Source: Stratiolaelaps scimitus (lineage: Eukaryota > Arthropoda > Arachnida > Mesostigmata > Laelapidae). From it: 64,000 bases of DNA. Position numbers and translations under genes: made by a program. Each line of letters opens with the position of its first letter. The first letter of the stretch is position 1. Positions 33,844 through 46,899 of this stretch are shown piece after piece. The notes beneath the pieces were generated by a model, which did not search any database, had not been told where the DNA came from, and saw only the letters and a program-made list of their open reading frames with translations. The DNA lies in contig JABWDB010000008.1 of NCBI GenBank assembly GCA_019614645.1, forward strand, positions 10,106,001-10,170,000, read 5' to 3'.

Positions 33844-34899
33844 CGGTTTCCATTGTAGCTCCCACGATGAATTCTGGCTGGTATTAACGGCAGGACGTTG
33901 GCGTGAGTCTGTACATTTCACGCCTGCACACGCTAGACATCCGGAATATGAAACTGCGCCACGTAAATAATAAATGTGCATAGTACAATTTATATTCACC
34001 ATATTGAGTAGACTTGAGAAGTACGATGTAAAAGGTATCTTACAGGCAAGCCGCACTACAATACCAGGCGAAGGTCGGCCAGAAACAACGACAGCCCATG
34101 AATGATTAAGGACTACAGAATCATCAAGCTTTCCGTTTGTCGTTAAGGGAGTACCAGAAAGCACGTCGTACGCTTCAGCCGAAAATATCATATGTTAGGA
34201 AGAAGCCGGGAATAGCGATGAAAGTTGAACGATAAATACGGGACGTCTCTACCCTTGAAATTGAGCTCTGCGGGTTTCGCGTTTTTTCCCATGTTTGTGA
34301 ATTTCTCGAAGCCATGTTGTGTTTGCTGTTGGCATGCCCTTATCGTCTCTCGGGTTTACATCTGCGTTTTGAGTTTACATCTGCGTTTTGGGTTTGCATA
34401 AGCGGTTTATATCTACGTCTATGTAAACAGCCATTTACATGGGCGTACATATTGTACAGACATCGGTATTACATAGGCGTGATCACTAGCATATAGAACT
34501 ATCGTTTGGAACACCCAGAATACGCCGATTCTGTCTCGTGGCCAATGTGGGTGGGCAATCAATATTCCGGAGTATCATTGTGACTATATTTTAGGCACAA
34601 GCGTCGCAATGTGCATATGACAGCAGTGACGAAAATGACATAACATGTCAGCGTCACCTGTTTAGCACTATTACAAGATACTGTTACAAAAAAAAAGCCT
34701 TTACATTGCCTTTTAGCCGAGGTGCTTGGCACAGGTGCGGCTTTTATACTAGATATAGCTGTGTATACCATCAGCAAAATCCGCTCCTTCTCTCCTTCAC
34801 GGAATGGGGAGCTTCACAGTGGCACACCCTGGAAGGGTTGAAATTACTTGATAGTCCACTACGGCCGAGCCATAAAGAAGACCGGATGACCCTATGCTT

Positions 34900-36260
34900 G
34901 TTTGCTATGGCTCCCTTCCTGTCCTCATATGCTTTCAAGCTCTTGCCGTCTTAAGGACGCGCTGAGGTCTCGCAGGACTCTCAAGGATCGGCTGGAGGTC
35001 GGGCTAGCCTTGCCTGCCTCACAGAGCACAGCAGGGGGAATAACATCGCCTTATTTAGAGTGGGCAGGAGCGTATAGGGGTGTTAGACGCAGACGAGAGC
35101 TCGCAGGCGCATCTGCGTCCTGCCGCCTTTGTCGGCTGTTCACTTCTCGACTGCGGCGGGGGTCACCTCTGTCACGGATACGGCCCTGCCGCTTTCTTGC
35201 TGCGTTCATTCTGCCTCTGTCTCCCCCGCTGCCTTGTCTCCGTGCCTTTCGGCAGGCATCGGAGGGGCCTGCGGAGAATGCGAGCAGCTACCAGGCCACC
35301 TGGCTAACCCATACAGGCGACGCAAGCTTGCACGCTCGATACACTCACTCACACAGACCCACACGGCCAGACAGACAGAGCGACGCACATGCAATGCAGG
35401 TACGCGTACGTTGGGGCCATGCACGTGTGCTAACACAGACTTCTCTTAGTGCGGTGGTGGTGATGTGCCGCCGCATGCCGCAATGGCAGCGACAGGAAGC
35501 GGACCGCGGCCGAGATAGCGGCAGGGACGCATGGGGCTGTGAGGGCTGTGAGGGGAAGAGGAGGATTGAGCAGTCCCCTGAAGCCGGACGGATTCTCGTC
35601 GCCTCCACAAATTATGCAGCGTCATCGTTTGATCCTCACCGGACGCGTCGTCTATGGCCGCCCATCTACCACTGCCACACGCGGTGGCAGCGGATGTTGT
35701 ACCAGCGGCGATCGTAGAAGCACCAACGTTGCGGCTGCGGCGGAAGCTCTGCAGGCAATGCATACAACGAGGTATGGAAGGATATGTCGAGGAGAAGATG
35801 TGCCGACTCAGCTGTCCATAAGGAAACATACGGCGGACGTTCGTACGGCCGAGTGCCGCGCCCGCTACTGCATCTAGAGATCACCCCGGGCGCCCAAGGG
35901 TTGAGAACAGTGATTTTGCAAGACGAAGAAGATGGCGACGGCGGCCTCTGCCACCGCCGAAGCGAGCAAACCAGCGATGCATCGTCGTCCTGTGTCTACT
36001 GCGCGGCGGAGTTCACCGTCGTACGTAGCACGACATCGGATAGAGCTGTCTTATACTGGCGAAGGGGAGGGGGCGAATAGGGTGCGCTACAACAAGGTAG
36101 AGAAGCGTTTCCGGGACTGCCAAATCTGTACGGACGTAGACATAGTGCGATATAGTGCGGCCAGCTCAATTCGTCTATGCCTTTACACTGATCGTGCGGC
36201 TGACAACACGGTGGCCCGTACTTTGCTTAGAAATGTTTGCGCTGGTGCCGCGCTTTCGTA
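34900..36260. other. GC-rich island with many overlapping open frames
   Basis: The longest plus-strand frame runs 34902-35717 without an upstream ATG (first ATG at its tenth codon). It is Arg/Ser/Pro-rich with no domain, while both strands are open in other frames over the same DNA. I read this as a CpG-rich regulatory or 5' UTR block rather than a gene. Confidence 0.3.
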
Positions 36261-36299
36261 GTTTGGCATTGCTCAAAGGAGCAACGCCAAGGTAGGGAC

Positions 36300-37900
36300 A
36301 TATGCACTATTTTCCACATGCGGTATTTCCACCCTGCAGTCGTAAGAATTCGTCCAACCTAAAATATAGTGAGCATATGCCAGATAGTGTGGCTCGCTGC
36401 TTCAGGTGAGCCAAGGGGATTTTGATGTCAATTTGTTATGGGCAAGCTTCACTTCAATATGCGGCTGTCTACGACTGTTATGTGGTGTGACGTCCACATC
36501 TATGGGCAAGCAAAAGATAAGAAGCTTATTCAGCGTGCACAAACGACACGTGTGCATATATATATATATATCTGCACAACTCAGGTCAATTGACGGGGGG
36601 CCCTTGACTATCTAGCAATAAGGTGGACGCCCTCATATCACAATAGCTAAATTGGAGAAAATCGTACTTTCACTTGTAACAATCATTATAGATAATGTGC
36701 AGCGCCACAAATATATTTAAAATATACGGGCTGCCCGCTGATGATTCTATGTCTGTAATTGTCTTTGTCGTTGTTGTTGTTGCAATGGATCAATAACATA
36801 TGGATCAAATGAGTCTGGTGACATTGTATAGACTTATGTGCCGACAATATATGGGTGTAAATGTAAAGAACTCTCTCCAGTAGAAATTGTTTATAAAATT
36901 TACTCAAATTGCTTAGTTTAATTGCTTTCATACGTGCTTCGAATGATGACAGGGGGACATTTTCCGTACAGTGCTGTATATAGGGTTGTCGTTGTTTATC
37001 AATCTCCCTTGGTCTCTAAGGGAGGCCGCTGTATTTATAGAGCGTAGTCTCAGACGGACGTCGACTCATTTCCTGCATTGGAGCATTTGTAGATCACAGA
37101 TCGATTGTGATTAGTTAATCAGGTGGCTCAACAAATATTGTTCCTGTTTCATTGCAACCGGTTTCACTTAGTCGTGATTGGTATGAGACCTAAAACGATA
37201 CTGTAACTTAGGGCTGCTTTATTCAAAGAAACGCTATTCTCCATAGGCTTGTAACTTGTGTTTACCGCAACTTATGTATGAAATATCAGAATAGTAGGTT
37301 TATTTATTTGACAAGCTGTGAAGACAAGCTGCTTCCTAAAGATACAGCCCACACAGGTCACACGTTCAGCTAGTATGTATTTTATTAAGGCATAACCACG
37401 CTGAGCTTTGTTAAGCTCTGTTGAGCATTCGTCATATGTATAACGCTTGTATTATATATTTAGGGGTACACTTTTCACGTATATGTGTATTATACATGCA
37501 AATAATAATCGTTTAGGTTTCTTAGAGAAGTTCCGAAAGCATTCGTGTAAATTTCGCAGCCTTCGCGCGAAGCATTAAGAATGTTGCTTTTCATAACAAT
37601 AACCACGCATTTTTGACTATGGAGATATTACATTGTTAGTGGTCATAGCTATTCGAACATGTATTGGTACATGTGTAAATTTCTGGATGTCCTACGAAGT
37701 GGTTCAAACCAACTACTCCCTATGAGGTGCAGTTTTATTCCTGTGGTCTTCAAAAGCGCCGACCACATCCGTGGTTTACACATCGCATGACCGACTATTG
37801 TATATGTACATCAATATAGCAATATTGTACATCTACGCGTCCTGAATTCGCTTACGCCTCGTTCAGTTCCTACTCCTTTTCCACGTCGTAACTGGATGGA
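36300..37900. other. AT-leaning non-coding stretch
   Basis: It holds a TA microsatellite at 36556-36571. No gene is supported. Confidence 0.4.
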
Positions 37901-39420
37901 CAAACAACTCTTGACATCGTCACCCAGATGCCTGCGTGTCTGCCAACCTTTTCTCTTTTCAAACCTCGTTCTGTAGATCCAGGTCCAGCACGGTGTTCAG
38001 GTCTGTTCCCCCGGGTTTGCAGCCTCGTTCGCGCTCGGCCGTCCGCTCGCCCTCAAGCATTCGGGCACGGCAGGCTGCAGCAGCACAGCTCCACACTAAG
38101 TTACCTTCTACTAGAGAAGGAGTGTACCCGACGAGAACTGCCTAAACTGCATCCTCGTTGGCTGAGGTCGACTCTGAGGAGGCGACGTTCACCGAAATTG
38201 GTTTATTCCCATGTCACCTCCCCCGTCTATGGCGAGCGCGCGAAGCGTTCCTCCCCGGAGACTCTCTAGACCTGGGTGGTTTGGCTCCGGAGTCGCCAGA
38301 CGTCGAGGTCCCTCTGGAACTGTCGGCGCTGCTGCCGCCTTCTGTCCCAGACTCACACACGCACATTCTCTCCTCCCGTCGGCTGCAGCAGTAGTTCCAC
38401 TGAAACATTAGGACCAGGCAGCGTTTTGTTCGCCATGGCCTAGCACTGCGTCCCGTGCCGGCACCCCCCCCCCGCCCCCCCTCCCCGCCGCGCACGACGC
38501 AATTCGCACGCAACACGCAGCTTCACCGACCGACAGCGCGTCGGGGTAGAGCTGCTTGCCTGCCTATGGAAGCATTTTCCTTTTTAGTCCTCTTTACTCG
38601 TCGTGCCCATACGCTTCTTTGTAGTCCGCTTCCCCCACCCCGCTCCTTTCTGTGTTTCCATCGTCGACCCAGTGTTTTGCATTTTCCGTGCTTGTTCGGC
38701 CTCTTTCTACTTTCCCTTACAGCCTCACCTGTACACACTGGAGAAAAAGAAGAGGAAGCCTGCTCCTGTCGAAGCGCCTCTTGCCTCCTTCTCTTCCTGG
38801 CTTTTCTTTTTTTTCCCTATCTTCTTGTGCCACTATCACGGGCGAGCTCCCAGTCGCCTAAAGCTGTCTCGTGGAAGCTTTTATTTCGGCCTGGAGCGCT
38901 TGCGCGTCGCTCACCACTCGGGTCCTCGTGCTGCTCAACCCCTGTATCCAACTCCAAACACAAGCGAAGCCCGTACGCCCCCGACCTCAAACCAGACCCC
39001 CGCGTCCGTTTATTCTTCGTAGATCTGCTACTACCAAGGAGCGATCATACGGTTGAGGTGTGACGGGTCGGGACCATCCATTTCCACTACCTGCTACTAG
39101 CAGCTGGGGCCTCGAACGAGGCGAAAGCCGAGCCCGGTTCGGGCTCAACAACATACCTCTGAGAGATACAGCCCGTCGCCGGCAGTTCGCCCCACGTTCG
39201 GCTTTACTCGCGAACCCGTTCTGCCGATCGAGTCGGCGCAGGCAAGCCTTGCTGGCAACGAGACGAGGTAACTCGGGTTTCGTCATCTCAAGTGGATAAC
39301 GATGTCGATGATGATAGTTCCGATGGCGACGCCTGCACGAGGGCGGCCGCACGAGGCGGCGGCGGCGGCAAGGCGGTGCGACCGTAATAGTCTAGCTATC
39401 ATCGGACGGAACGGATATGA
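37900..39420. other. GC-rich island with a long C run
   Basis: A C-rich tract at 38463-38488 can form a G-quadruplex on the minus strand or an i-motif on the plus strand. A 202-codon plus-strand frame (38455-39063) is Pro/Ser/Leu-rich with no domain and overlaps other open frames, so I do not call it. Confidence 0.3.
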
Positions 39421-39449
39421 ACGAAGGCAAAGAAGGACATAGATTCGGA

Positions 39450-40690
39450 TCGGGAGCAGCGGCGTTTTCGTGCAACGAGCGCACTTGCGACGGCATAAGC
39501 TGTATGATGATGCGATCATCATCATAGCACAACATCGAAACGTACAACGATCCGCTGGCGGTGCGGCGATATAGCGGTGAGACCCGCATGTGCATCAACG
39601 TCAACATCTACGCGAGGACGCACCGATACGCGGTAGCACTGAAACGAGTGTAAACATGTCTACGCAAACATCCCCATGAGAAGGAACATTTCGGTGGCCA
39701 CTAGATGAGGCGATGAGCGACGCCACTCGGCGCTGGCCGTCCTTCTATTTTTGAACGTGAATAAACAGTTTCGAGGTAACGGCAACTTGATGGTTTGACC
39801 GCACCCTCAGCCTTTCCCTTCTCTCATTTTGCTTTTACTTCCTGTGAAGGCGGTCGAGGAAGTTCGATCGAGAGACACGAGGCGGGCCGTACGTTCGATC
39901 GTCGACGAGGCCACGCGTGGAAAGTTGGCCGACAGGGATCCGGGTTGACGAAACGAGCATTTGAATCGGGCATTCGACGTGTAAAGATTACGAGCCGACT
40001 ACCTCGTTCGGCGAGTATTCCGCCCACCGCGATATCCCTCGCTTGCTTTGTCTAGCTAGCCAATACGTTAGCTATAAACAGGTGGCGAGGTGACAATCTT
40101 TTTTTAGATTCGTGCCTTTACTCCCCCGCCCCGCGCGCGGAGCCGAATCGAGTGTCGAGGTTTCCGAGGCGGGTTTCGGTCGTCCAAACCAGACGAGAAT
40201 TTCGTCGGCGGCCGCGCTGGTACACTACAAGTTGGAGAGTTTCGAGTTGCGATTCTCCACTTGACTAGCTGCTCGCCTGAAATATAGAGACACTGTAATG
40301 TATGTATATTTAAAATAATAAAGTAATGAATGTTCAACAAAAACATGCTACTTGTCTCTTTGCAGCCAGCTGTCCTGTATTTACCTATAAATAAAGGGTC
40401 GTTTGAAGAAAGGCTCGTGTTGCTGAAATGTTGCGAACAGTAGGTTAATGCACCTCGGCAGCCCCAACACAATACCGTTGTGTACCAGCGTACGGCATCT
40501 AATGGATGCGCAAACAGATTGGACATAATTATGGTCATTACATTATCTGGCGACAAGCACGTCTATACTCAGCCCGACAATAATACTACCCAACTATAGT
40601 ACTTGATACACGATCTGGTCGGTGGGCAGTTGAAGACAATATTTACTCGTGTTCGTTAGGCATTTCACACACGTCAAGCTCGAAGGACAA
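39450..40690. other. Non-coding stretch, nothing recognised
   Basis: No gene is supported. Open frames at 39795-40055 and 40104-40556 have no motif. Confidence 0.35.
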
Positions 40691-40699
40691 TGACGTAGA

Positions 40700-40775
40700 T
40701 GGGGACGGCGGACTCACCACCATTTCAGAGGTAGCGGGTTCGATCGCCAGCGACTCGGTCATTTTTATCCAATTA
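40700..40775 (+). mobile_element. tRNA-like SINE fragment
   Basis: A B-box-like GGTTCGATCGCC at about 40738-40749 follows GACGGCGGACTCACCACC, which resembles the anticodon-arm side of a tRNA-derived SINE head. A full A box and a tail were not defined, so the limits are rough. Confidence 0.33.
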
Positions 40776-41363
40776 TATGAGTTCCTAATATAGCTACACC
40801 ACGCACTTATTTTTCCTCAGTGCAAATCAAATAATCACACACTTGCTACCAGTAATTTACATGAAATTGGTCCTTGCTACGCGTCACAGCCAGTACTGCA
40901 TATTCCGAATAGTTGGTGCAGAGAGGGGTTCAAGGAAAAAATACTGAAGAGGAGGCTAATCGAGTATTTCATACATACGCATGCATGTACATTACAGCTT
41001 AAGTATCAGAAACATGTTTTGCTTAATCAGACATGAAACATCGCTTGTAAGGATGGTAAGCTCTCGACACCAATACTCCCGCAATTGGCTATATTGCCCG
41101 TGACAATTTTATTACATTCTCTGGTGCTCTACCTAAGTCATAACGCCTACAGACGAATATCTAAAATAGTTCGTTTCCTCCGAAAAGTGGCGTCACTGTG
41201 CGGCGAATTACAACTCTTCAACATATACCGTTCGGGATATCGTTTGGGCATCTCTAAATCCACGAGAGACTCCATCACAACGAAAGCAGGTCTATGATAA
41301 TCACTTTTTGTGTCAGCTCTATTTATCGAATAGAATGGACAATAATTATATAATAAAAACGAC

Positions 41364-41384
41364 AATAATAATAATAATAATAAT
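41364..41384. repeat. AAT microsatellite
   Basis: About seven AAT units. Its minus-strand translation is a leucine run inside a 217-codon frame without an ATG start (41800-41147), which I regard as chance. Confidence 0.85.
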
Positions 41385-42173
41385 ACTAACTTAAAAAATA
41401 TAATATAGTGCTCGAGGTCACAGTTTGAATATAAATACATGTACTCCAATAAATACAAAGAACACATCCGTTGTTCGCTTATTTTCACCTCCAGTCCCCA
41501 TCTGGAGATATCCCTCCAGGCTGAATTTATTATAGTGCGTCCAGGCCCCGACGTCCATCTCGACGCGATGAGTTCGGTTAGCTGCTCCGTCCGCTTCTTC
41601 TCGTGTCGCCTATTCCTTTCCGCTCGTTGCTTGCAACCTCCCCTCTGAAAGCAAACTAGTTGATGTAGAACAGGCGCCACATGATTGCCTCGGTTAGGCT
41701 CACTGATAGAGACTCTCTCGCTACCACTACCACTGCTGCTACTACTACGACTACCATGAAGCGAAAGTAGGGTGGACCGCGATACGGCGCTTGACGACAC
41801 CCATCACGGTGTGTTTGCCGGTGAAATTCTGCCGGCAAAACAAACCCGAGAGAGACGACGCTGACGAATAACACTCCTTTATCGCAGACCGACAGATAGA
41901 CGGACCCGCACGGTTCTATAGCAGAACTCATACGTGAACATGCCGCTGCACCTAGTGGCTATCTAAATTTATTCGAACTAGCTAAAGTTCCATATAACAT
42001 TGCCTGCCTCACTATTACAATATACGCTACCATGCGATATAAATAACAAAACGAGGTGACTCTTACCGGCTCAACAGTGTCAGAGCGTACCTCACCTAAG
42101 GTCACGATACATTGTTGTACTCTACAAGCCTTGATGAAACGGATCACGTTCGTAGGCATGGGTATGGTCATAC

Positions 42174-42174
<1 letters not shown>

Positions 42175-42207
<33 letters not shown>
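42175..42207. repeat. CT microsatellite
   Basis: About sixteen uninterrupted CT units. GA/CT runs can bind GAGA-type factors in arthropods; function here is not shown. Confidence 0.9.
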
Positions 42208-42210
<3 letters not shown>

Positions 42211-42324
42211 TTGGATCACTCTGGCTATTTGCAGCGCTCAAGGGATTCTGGCATTTTACCGAATAGTCATAATAACATCTGTTTGCATATTTTATATATT
42301 ATAAGCATCTCGCTTCTATATTAT

Positions 42325-42400
42325 ATCTATTACACTCGGCAGCGACGGGCTCAAACCTGCCCATTTGATGGTAGCTAACTTGGTAGCTGGTATCGAAGTA
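42325..42400 (-). mobile_element. tRNA-like SINE fragment, minus strand
   Basis: On the minus strand GTTAGCTACCATCAAATGG is followed by a B-box-like GCAGGTTTGAGCCCGTC. This is the anticodon to T-arm order of a tRNA-derived sequence. No intact tRNA and no tail were found. Confidence 0.35.
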
Positions 42401-43029
42401 TAATTACTTCATAATTAATATGCTTGATAGAAAGAAAATTTTCGAATGAAGCTAGTCCCCTCTAGCCACGGTGGTTATTACCACACAATTACCAAGGCAT
42501 CCACTCCTCGTACTGAGTGCACATACAGGTTCACAGAATGCAAACGCCTTTATTTGCAGATACGATCGCTGGAAAATTTATAACGATGACTCCCCGAACG
42601 AAGCGATCCGCTAGTTGTATTCTGATCTAGCAACAAGTGTTTTGATCTCAACACGGAGATAATTGCAATACGGAGATAATTCCGAGATGATATTTTTTCT
42701 TATATTTCTCCTATTTTGTGACTTTAGTAATGTTTATAATGTTTATCTGAGGTGTACGTGTTTGTGTACAGGATAGCTCCCTGGTGGTGATGAAGTATCA
42801 TGCTTGTTATGCGCTTGGCCTAAAACCACCGTTCGGGTTCACGACTGAACAGAAGTGGAAAAGGATCTAGTTTATCTAGCTTATATAATGAAAGGACTTG
42901 GCTGAAAGTCAGCTGGACCACGTGTGAGCCGCAGGCAGACGAAGTCAAGCTATTTTTTATTCTATAGGCTTCTGTTCTTTGGCCACGTTATTCTGTCTAA
43001 GCGAATGAAACGAACGCTCTCGGAGCCCT

Positions 43030-45540
43030 TACTCACTCACTGGCTGGCCTGCTGCACACTCAATGAAGGCAATGGACTACTGATCGTGCGGCCGTCGCCC
43101 GACGCCACGCGACGCCCGAACGAGACGAGCGAGCGACAAAGCGGGTGGGCGAAGAACATAATTGAGTTTTCTTCTTCTGGCGCTGCTACGCCGGCTGCTG
43201 TTGCTGGGCTCTGCTGGCTAAGGCGGCCCCGAAGCTTTGTTGTCCTGCTCCTCTCGTGCTGTTGTCCTTCGGTTTCGTTGACCGTAGACGCTGCTGCAGC
43301 CGCTGACGGCGACGCCAGCGACGGCGGCGTCGTTTTCCCCAACTTACCGCCTGCGTCTGATCCGTCCCACGAGACAATGGTGTTGCTTACACCCATCTTC
43401 CGATCGTGCGCCCCCAATCCCGATCGACAGGCAAACAATGGCTGGAACATGGCGCGACCACAGCGAAGGATGTCGCTCGTGAGTTCTCTTCTCTATGCTC
43501 TTACGACTCGTCGGCCCTCACTCAGCTCCCTCCACTTCTCGTCCTGCTTACAGACATTCGCGATGTAGAGATGGCCTTGTTGTCGAGTCAACCAGCCGAC
43601 CCACTGGCCCGACCTTTCTTCGAATGGGACGCCTGCTACACCAGTGTATATATGTCTGTGTAAAGGAAAACGTGGGCAAGAGAGAGAGAGAGAGAGCGCG
43701 AGATAGCCACTACGGCGAAGGCTAAAGAGATCAACGAGGTCGGACGGCGATGCCAACGGAACGACGCCGGGTTAGCTGAGCAGAAGAAGCTGCAGATAGG
43801 AAGACCTGAGGGGCGAAGGGAAGTGGGCGAGAGGCGTAGAGGCCATCTCCAACAGCGCTCGACCAGTCGCTCTGCGCGAACGACGGGTTGACGTTAACGC
43901 CTCATACGCCTCCAGCAACAGCAACATCAACCGCATTATAGGGCTGGCAGTAGCAGCACAGCAAACAGTGTATGTACAAGTAATATCTAGTACTAGTGAC
44001 AGTGCTGGTACAGTTAGCAGCTAGTGTAGGAAACGGCCTAGCACGCTAGCACCACTGGTTAGTATATAAGATAGGCCATGCGAGGGGGCCTCGAGGCCAT
44101 ATCTTCCGGGGTTTCCTACACCGGCTGTTTCTCTCCTTCTTCGCAAGAGACAGAATGAACCGGTCGAGTCCTCGTTCGTATATATATATATATATTTGTG
44201 TGTGCGTGTGTATGTATAGACAGGCACACAAAGCGTGTCCTCAACCTACCAAGACAGCCTATTTCCCGCCTATCTCAAACTCCTCCCTGCCCTGAACACT
44301 ACCCCAACTTAGTATCCCCCAAGACGACCCAGGCACCTTAGGACTCTCTCTCTCTCTCTCTTTCTGTCTCTCTGTCAGATTCCCACGCATTTACCGGGAG
44401 AGGTGGCATAATACAGACATTCTTGCGAAGCAGAAGACAAGCCACGTTGGTCGGGTAACTTCGAAGGCCACAACATTCGAGGTACCAGCAGTGTCGATGG
44501 CAGCAGCAGTGGTGGCGGTGTTCGGCCTTCGCTTCGTACCAATCGTCTCGGTCGGTCGGTCAGTCGGTCGCCCTCCTCCACAGCCGCGGTGGCGGGGGGC
44601 GGCAGCAGCGGCGGAAGAATAAATACTCAACGAGGAAGAAAGTCCCGGGAAGGAGGCAACGCTAAGGATGCTGAGAAGACGAGAATGCCGAGAAGGCCCT
44701 TCACCATCGGCGCTCTGCTGCTCTGCCGGACAAGGGGGGGTAGGCCTGTTTTTAGTTGGAGCAGGCACACGGAATAATTGAGGATGCCACACCGCTGATG
44801 CCGCCGTGCCGCATCAGTGCGGTGTTGTTGTTCTTATCGATGTTCCTCGTTTCTTTGGCTTCGTATTCGCCAATCTCCCCCCAACCCCGCGCTCCACGTT
44901 TCCCTGCTCTTCCATGTGTCCACCCGTCGTGTTCCCCTCTCTGAGATCCTCAGTGTACCTTTCCTTCTGTCCTAGTCCTTGTTGTTTCCCCTCCAACTGT
45001 TGGGAGGTGACTGGCTGTGAAGGTGCAGAATAGCGAATAGCCTCCTACCAATGCTTAACTACTCGGTCTGTGCCGCCGGATCGTCCGACTTGCTCGCCTG
45101 CTCTGCCCCCCATGCCCGCTGCTGTACAAAGGCACACAAGGGCAAACACCTGCTTCTCGTTGTCGTCGTCATCGGATGCGTCCATTGGATGCCTGCAGGT
45201 GGAATCCGGACGCCTCATTCAGTTGTGTGTCTGTGTGTGTGGATATATGTTGGGTTAGCAGTGGTGAAGTGGTGCTCGTCCACTTGTTTGGAAGAGAACG
45301 CGAAGAGAAGCAGCTTCACTTCCCTCAGCTTCCCCTCGCTGAACCTCACTGGCTGGCCCGCTTCGCCGCCGCCAGTTCCCTGCTGCGATATCTAGCACAA
45401 ATTCCCCTGTGCCAACAGCAGCACCATCACCGACGGCTAAGTATTGTACTGCATAGCATAGCAGGCTGGCTGACTGGCTGACCAGTTATGAGCTCAGTCT
45501 CTCGATCCGTGTCTCTCTCTCTCTCGTTCTTTCTTGCTCG
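43030..45540. other. Long GC-rich island with GA, CT, TA and TG microsatellites
   Basis: It holds GA at 43679-43696, TA then TG at 44178-44215, and CT at 44344-44362. A start-like ATGGCGCG near 43449 precedes a good donor, GCTC/GTGAGT, at about 43480, giving a possible 10-codon first exon, but support is thin. The 214-codon frame at 42924-43568 has no domain and its antisense is also open. Confidence 0.3.
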
Positions 45541-45559
45541 CCGAGTATACCTTGTTCAT

Positions 45560-46640
45560 GGTCTTGCTCCTCTTTCAACGCCGCTACCTCGTCGTTCTTT
45601 ACACATGTAGACGCCGATAATGGGCCTCGCTACAATAGAGTAAGAGAACCACTACGACGGCCTGCTCCTACCACTTGCACTATTAGTAATATAATAATAA
45701 ATAGACCATCACGAAACGGCCGGCGGAAGCCTTAACGATGGTTCTGCCGGCGATCATAATAAAGCAAAAAGATATCCCTTATTGGGCGGCAATCATCGGA
45801 TAAGAGGTGGCCGGTGGCATCCAGAGACGTCTTGAGGCGGGACTCGGGCTCCTCACGGGAGGTTCAGTTAAACGAAGGCTTACTTTATGACAACGAAGCA
45901 CTCTCTTTTTTAGATAGAGACGTTCGTTTTCTTCGAGCCAGCAGAACAAAAGATTCTAGGTACCCGATGCGAATAGAGTACATTTGTATTTCAAACGTCG
46001 CACAGAACCCTCCGTATTGACCTGATATAGATACTATACGTAAGTCCATATATTCATAAATATTCTTCTTCTAGAAAGGGACGTCAAGGTGACCTATGTT
46101 CAATGTACAACGTACTGTCTGAGGAATATTTTGATGTCATATCAAGATGTCCACGGTATCTATGTTATAATGTTTACTAGGACTCGAACACGTATTGGTC
46201 CATGACATATACGTCAGCTTATTATGGTAAATCAAATGATCGCAATACAATCTTATAGTGAGGAATCGTAAGGAACAATCACGAGCTAAAGCCTCCACTA
46301 TCAAAAAAGCACTATCCACTAACAGAGACCACCAGAGGTAATATAATATGTTTACTCTACAAATAGAGTCGTCGTACATTATTCAATATCAACAATAATC
46401 GAAGTAGCCCACTTCCTTGAACTAAAACGCACAATAATACAATACAATAACACCACTATTATTATTTGTACACATATTTTACACCGTTGCAATTACTCGA
46501 ACAGAGTGAAAATAAAACAAATAATAATAATAACACCACCACTAACTAGGCGAAGAAACATATCGCTCAAACTCCTGAGGAAGCCTCCTCATCTCTGAAT
46601 GTGAAACTCTTGGGTAAAAAAAGGCCCACACGTAGCATCC
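45560..46640. other. AT-leaning non-coding stretch
   Basis: It has scattered AAT runs near 46518-46530. GTCCACGGTA near 46150 recalls the core of the tiny retroposon, but only ten bases match. Confidence 0.35.
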
Positions 46641-46661
46641 ACGTCAACATATCATCCTTAC

Positions 46662-46892
46662 GGCTTTGTGAAAAGCCAGTTTGTTAGAATGCCAGCTGTA
46701 ATTGAAAAAACCCTGTGCTCTACGTTTGGCGGCGTCGCCATCGTCACTGTGACGCTTACTGCTAGCATCTATAAAAGCACGTGCTATTTTTCTTCTCACG
46801 CCAACTGAGGTTGTTTCCACTGTATCTGTTCTCGAAGTTCCGCCATCAACTGTCCCCTGCCTGTTCCCTCTCTCGTCTCCGTAAGCGTCCAT
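46662..46892 (-). CDS. Candidate first coding exon, unknown product
   Basis: Tandem ATGs lie at 46895 and 46892, the second in good context (A at -3, G at +4). The frame runs 77 codons in phase 0 to a donor, AAAGCC/GTAAGG, after 46662. The peptide starts MDAYGDERGNRQ, is Asp/Arg/Ser-rich and hydrophilic, and ends near FFNYSWHSNKLAF. A GC-rich block (46.9-47.8 kb) lies directly upstream, as expected for a promoter. No family is recognised and the downstream exon is not found. If not spliced, the frame stops 5 codons later. Confidence 0.25.
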
Positions 46893-46899
46893 CATCCGC

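Noticed and set aside
33784..34191. 135-codon ATG frame with 13 alanines
   Set aside because: The alanines come from a trinucleotide repeat; nothing else suggests a gene.
34902..35717. 271-codon plus-strand open frame
   Set aside because: No ATG at its front, Arg/Ser/Pro-rich, no domain, and other frames on both strands are open over the same GC-rich DNA.
38455..39063. 202-codon plus-strand open frame
   Set aside because: Low-complexity composition in a C-rich island with overlapping open frames; no motif or splice support.
41147..41800. 217-codon minus-strand open frame with a leucine run
   Set aside because: It lacks an ATG start and the leucine run is simply the AAT microsatellite read through.
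42924..43568. 214-codon plus-strand open frame
   Set aside because: The antisense strand is also open over most of it, and no protein family is recognisable.
46140..46170. Further copy of the tiny retroposon
   Set aside because: Only GTCCACGGTA, ten bases, matches; too short to claim.
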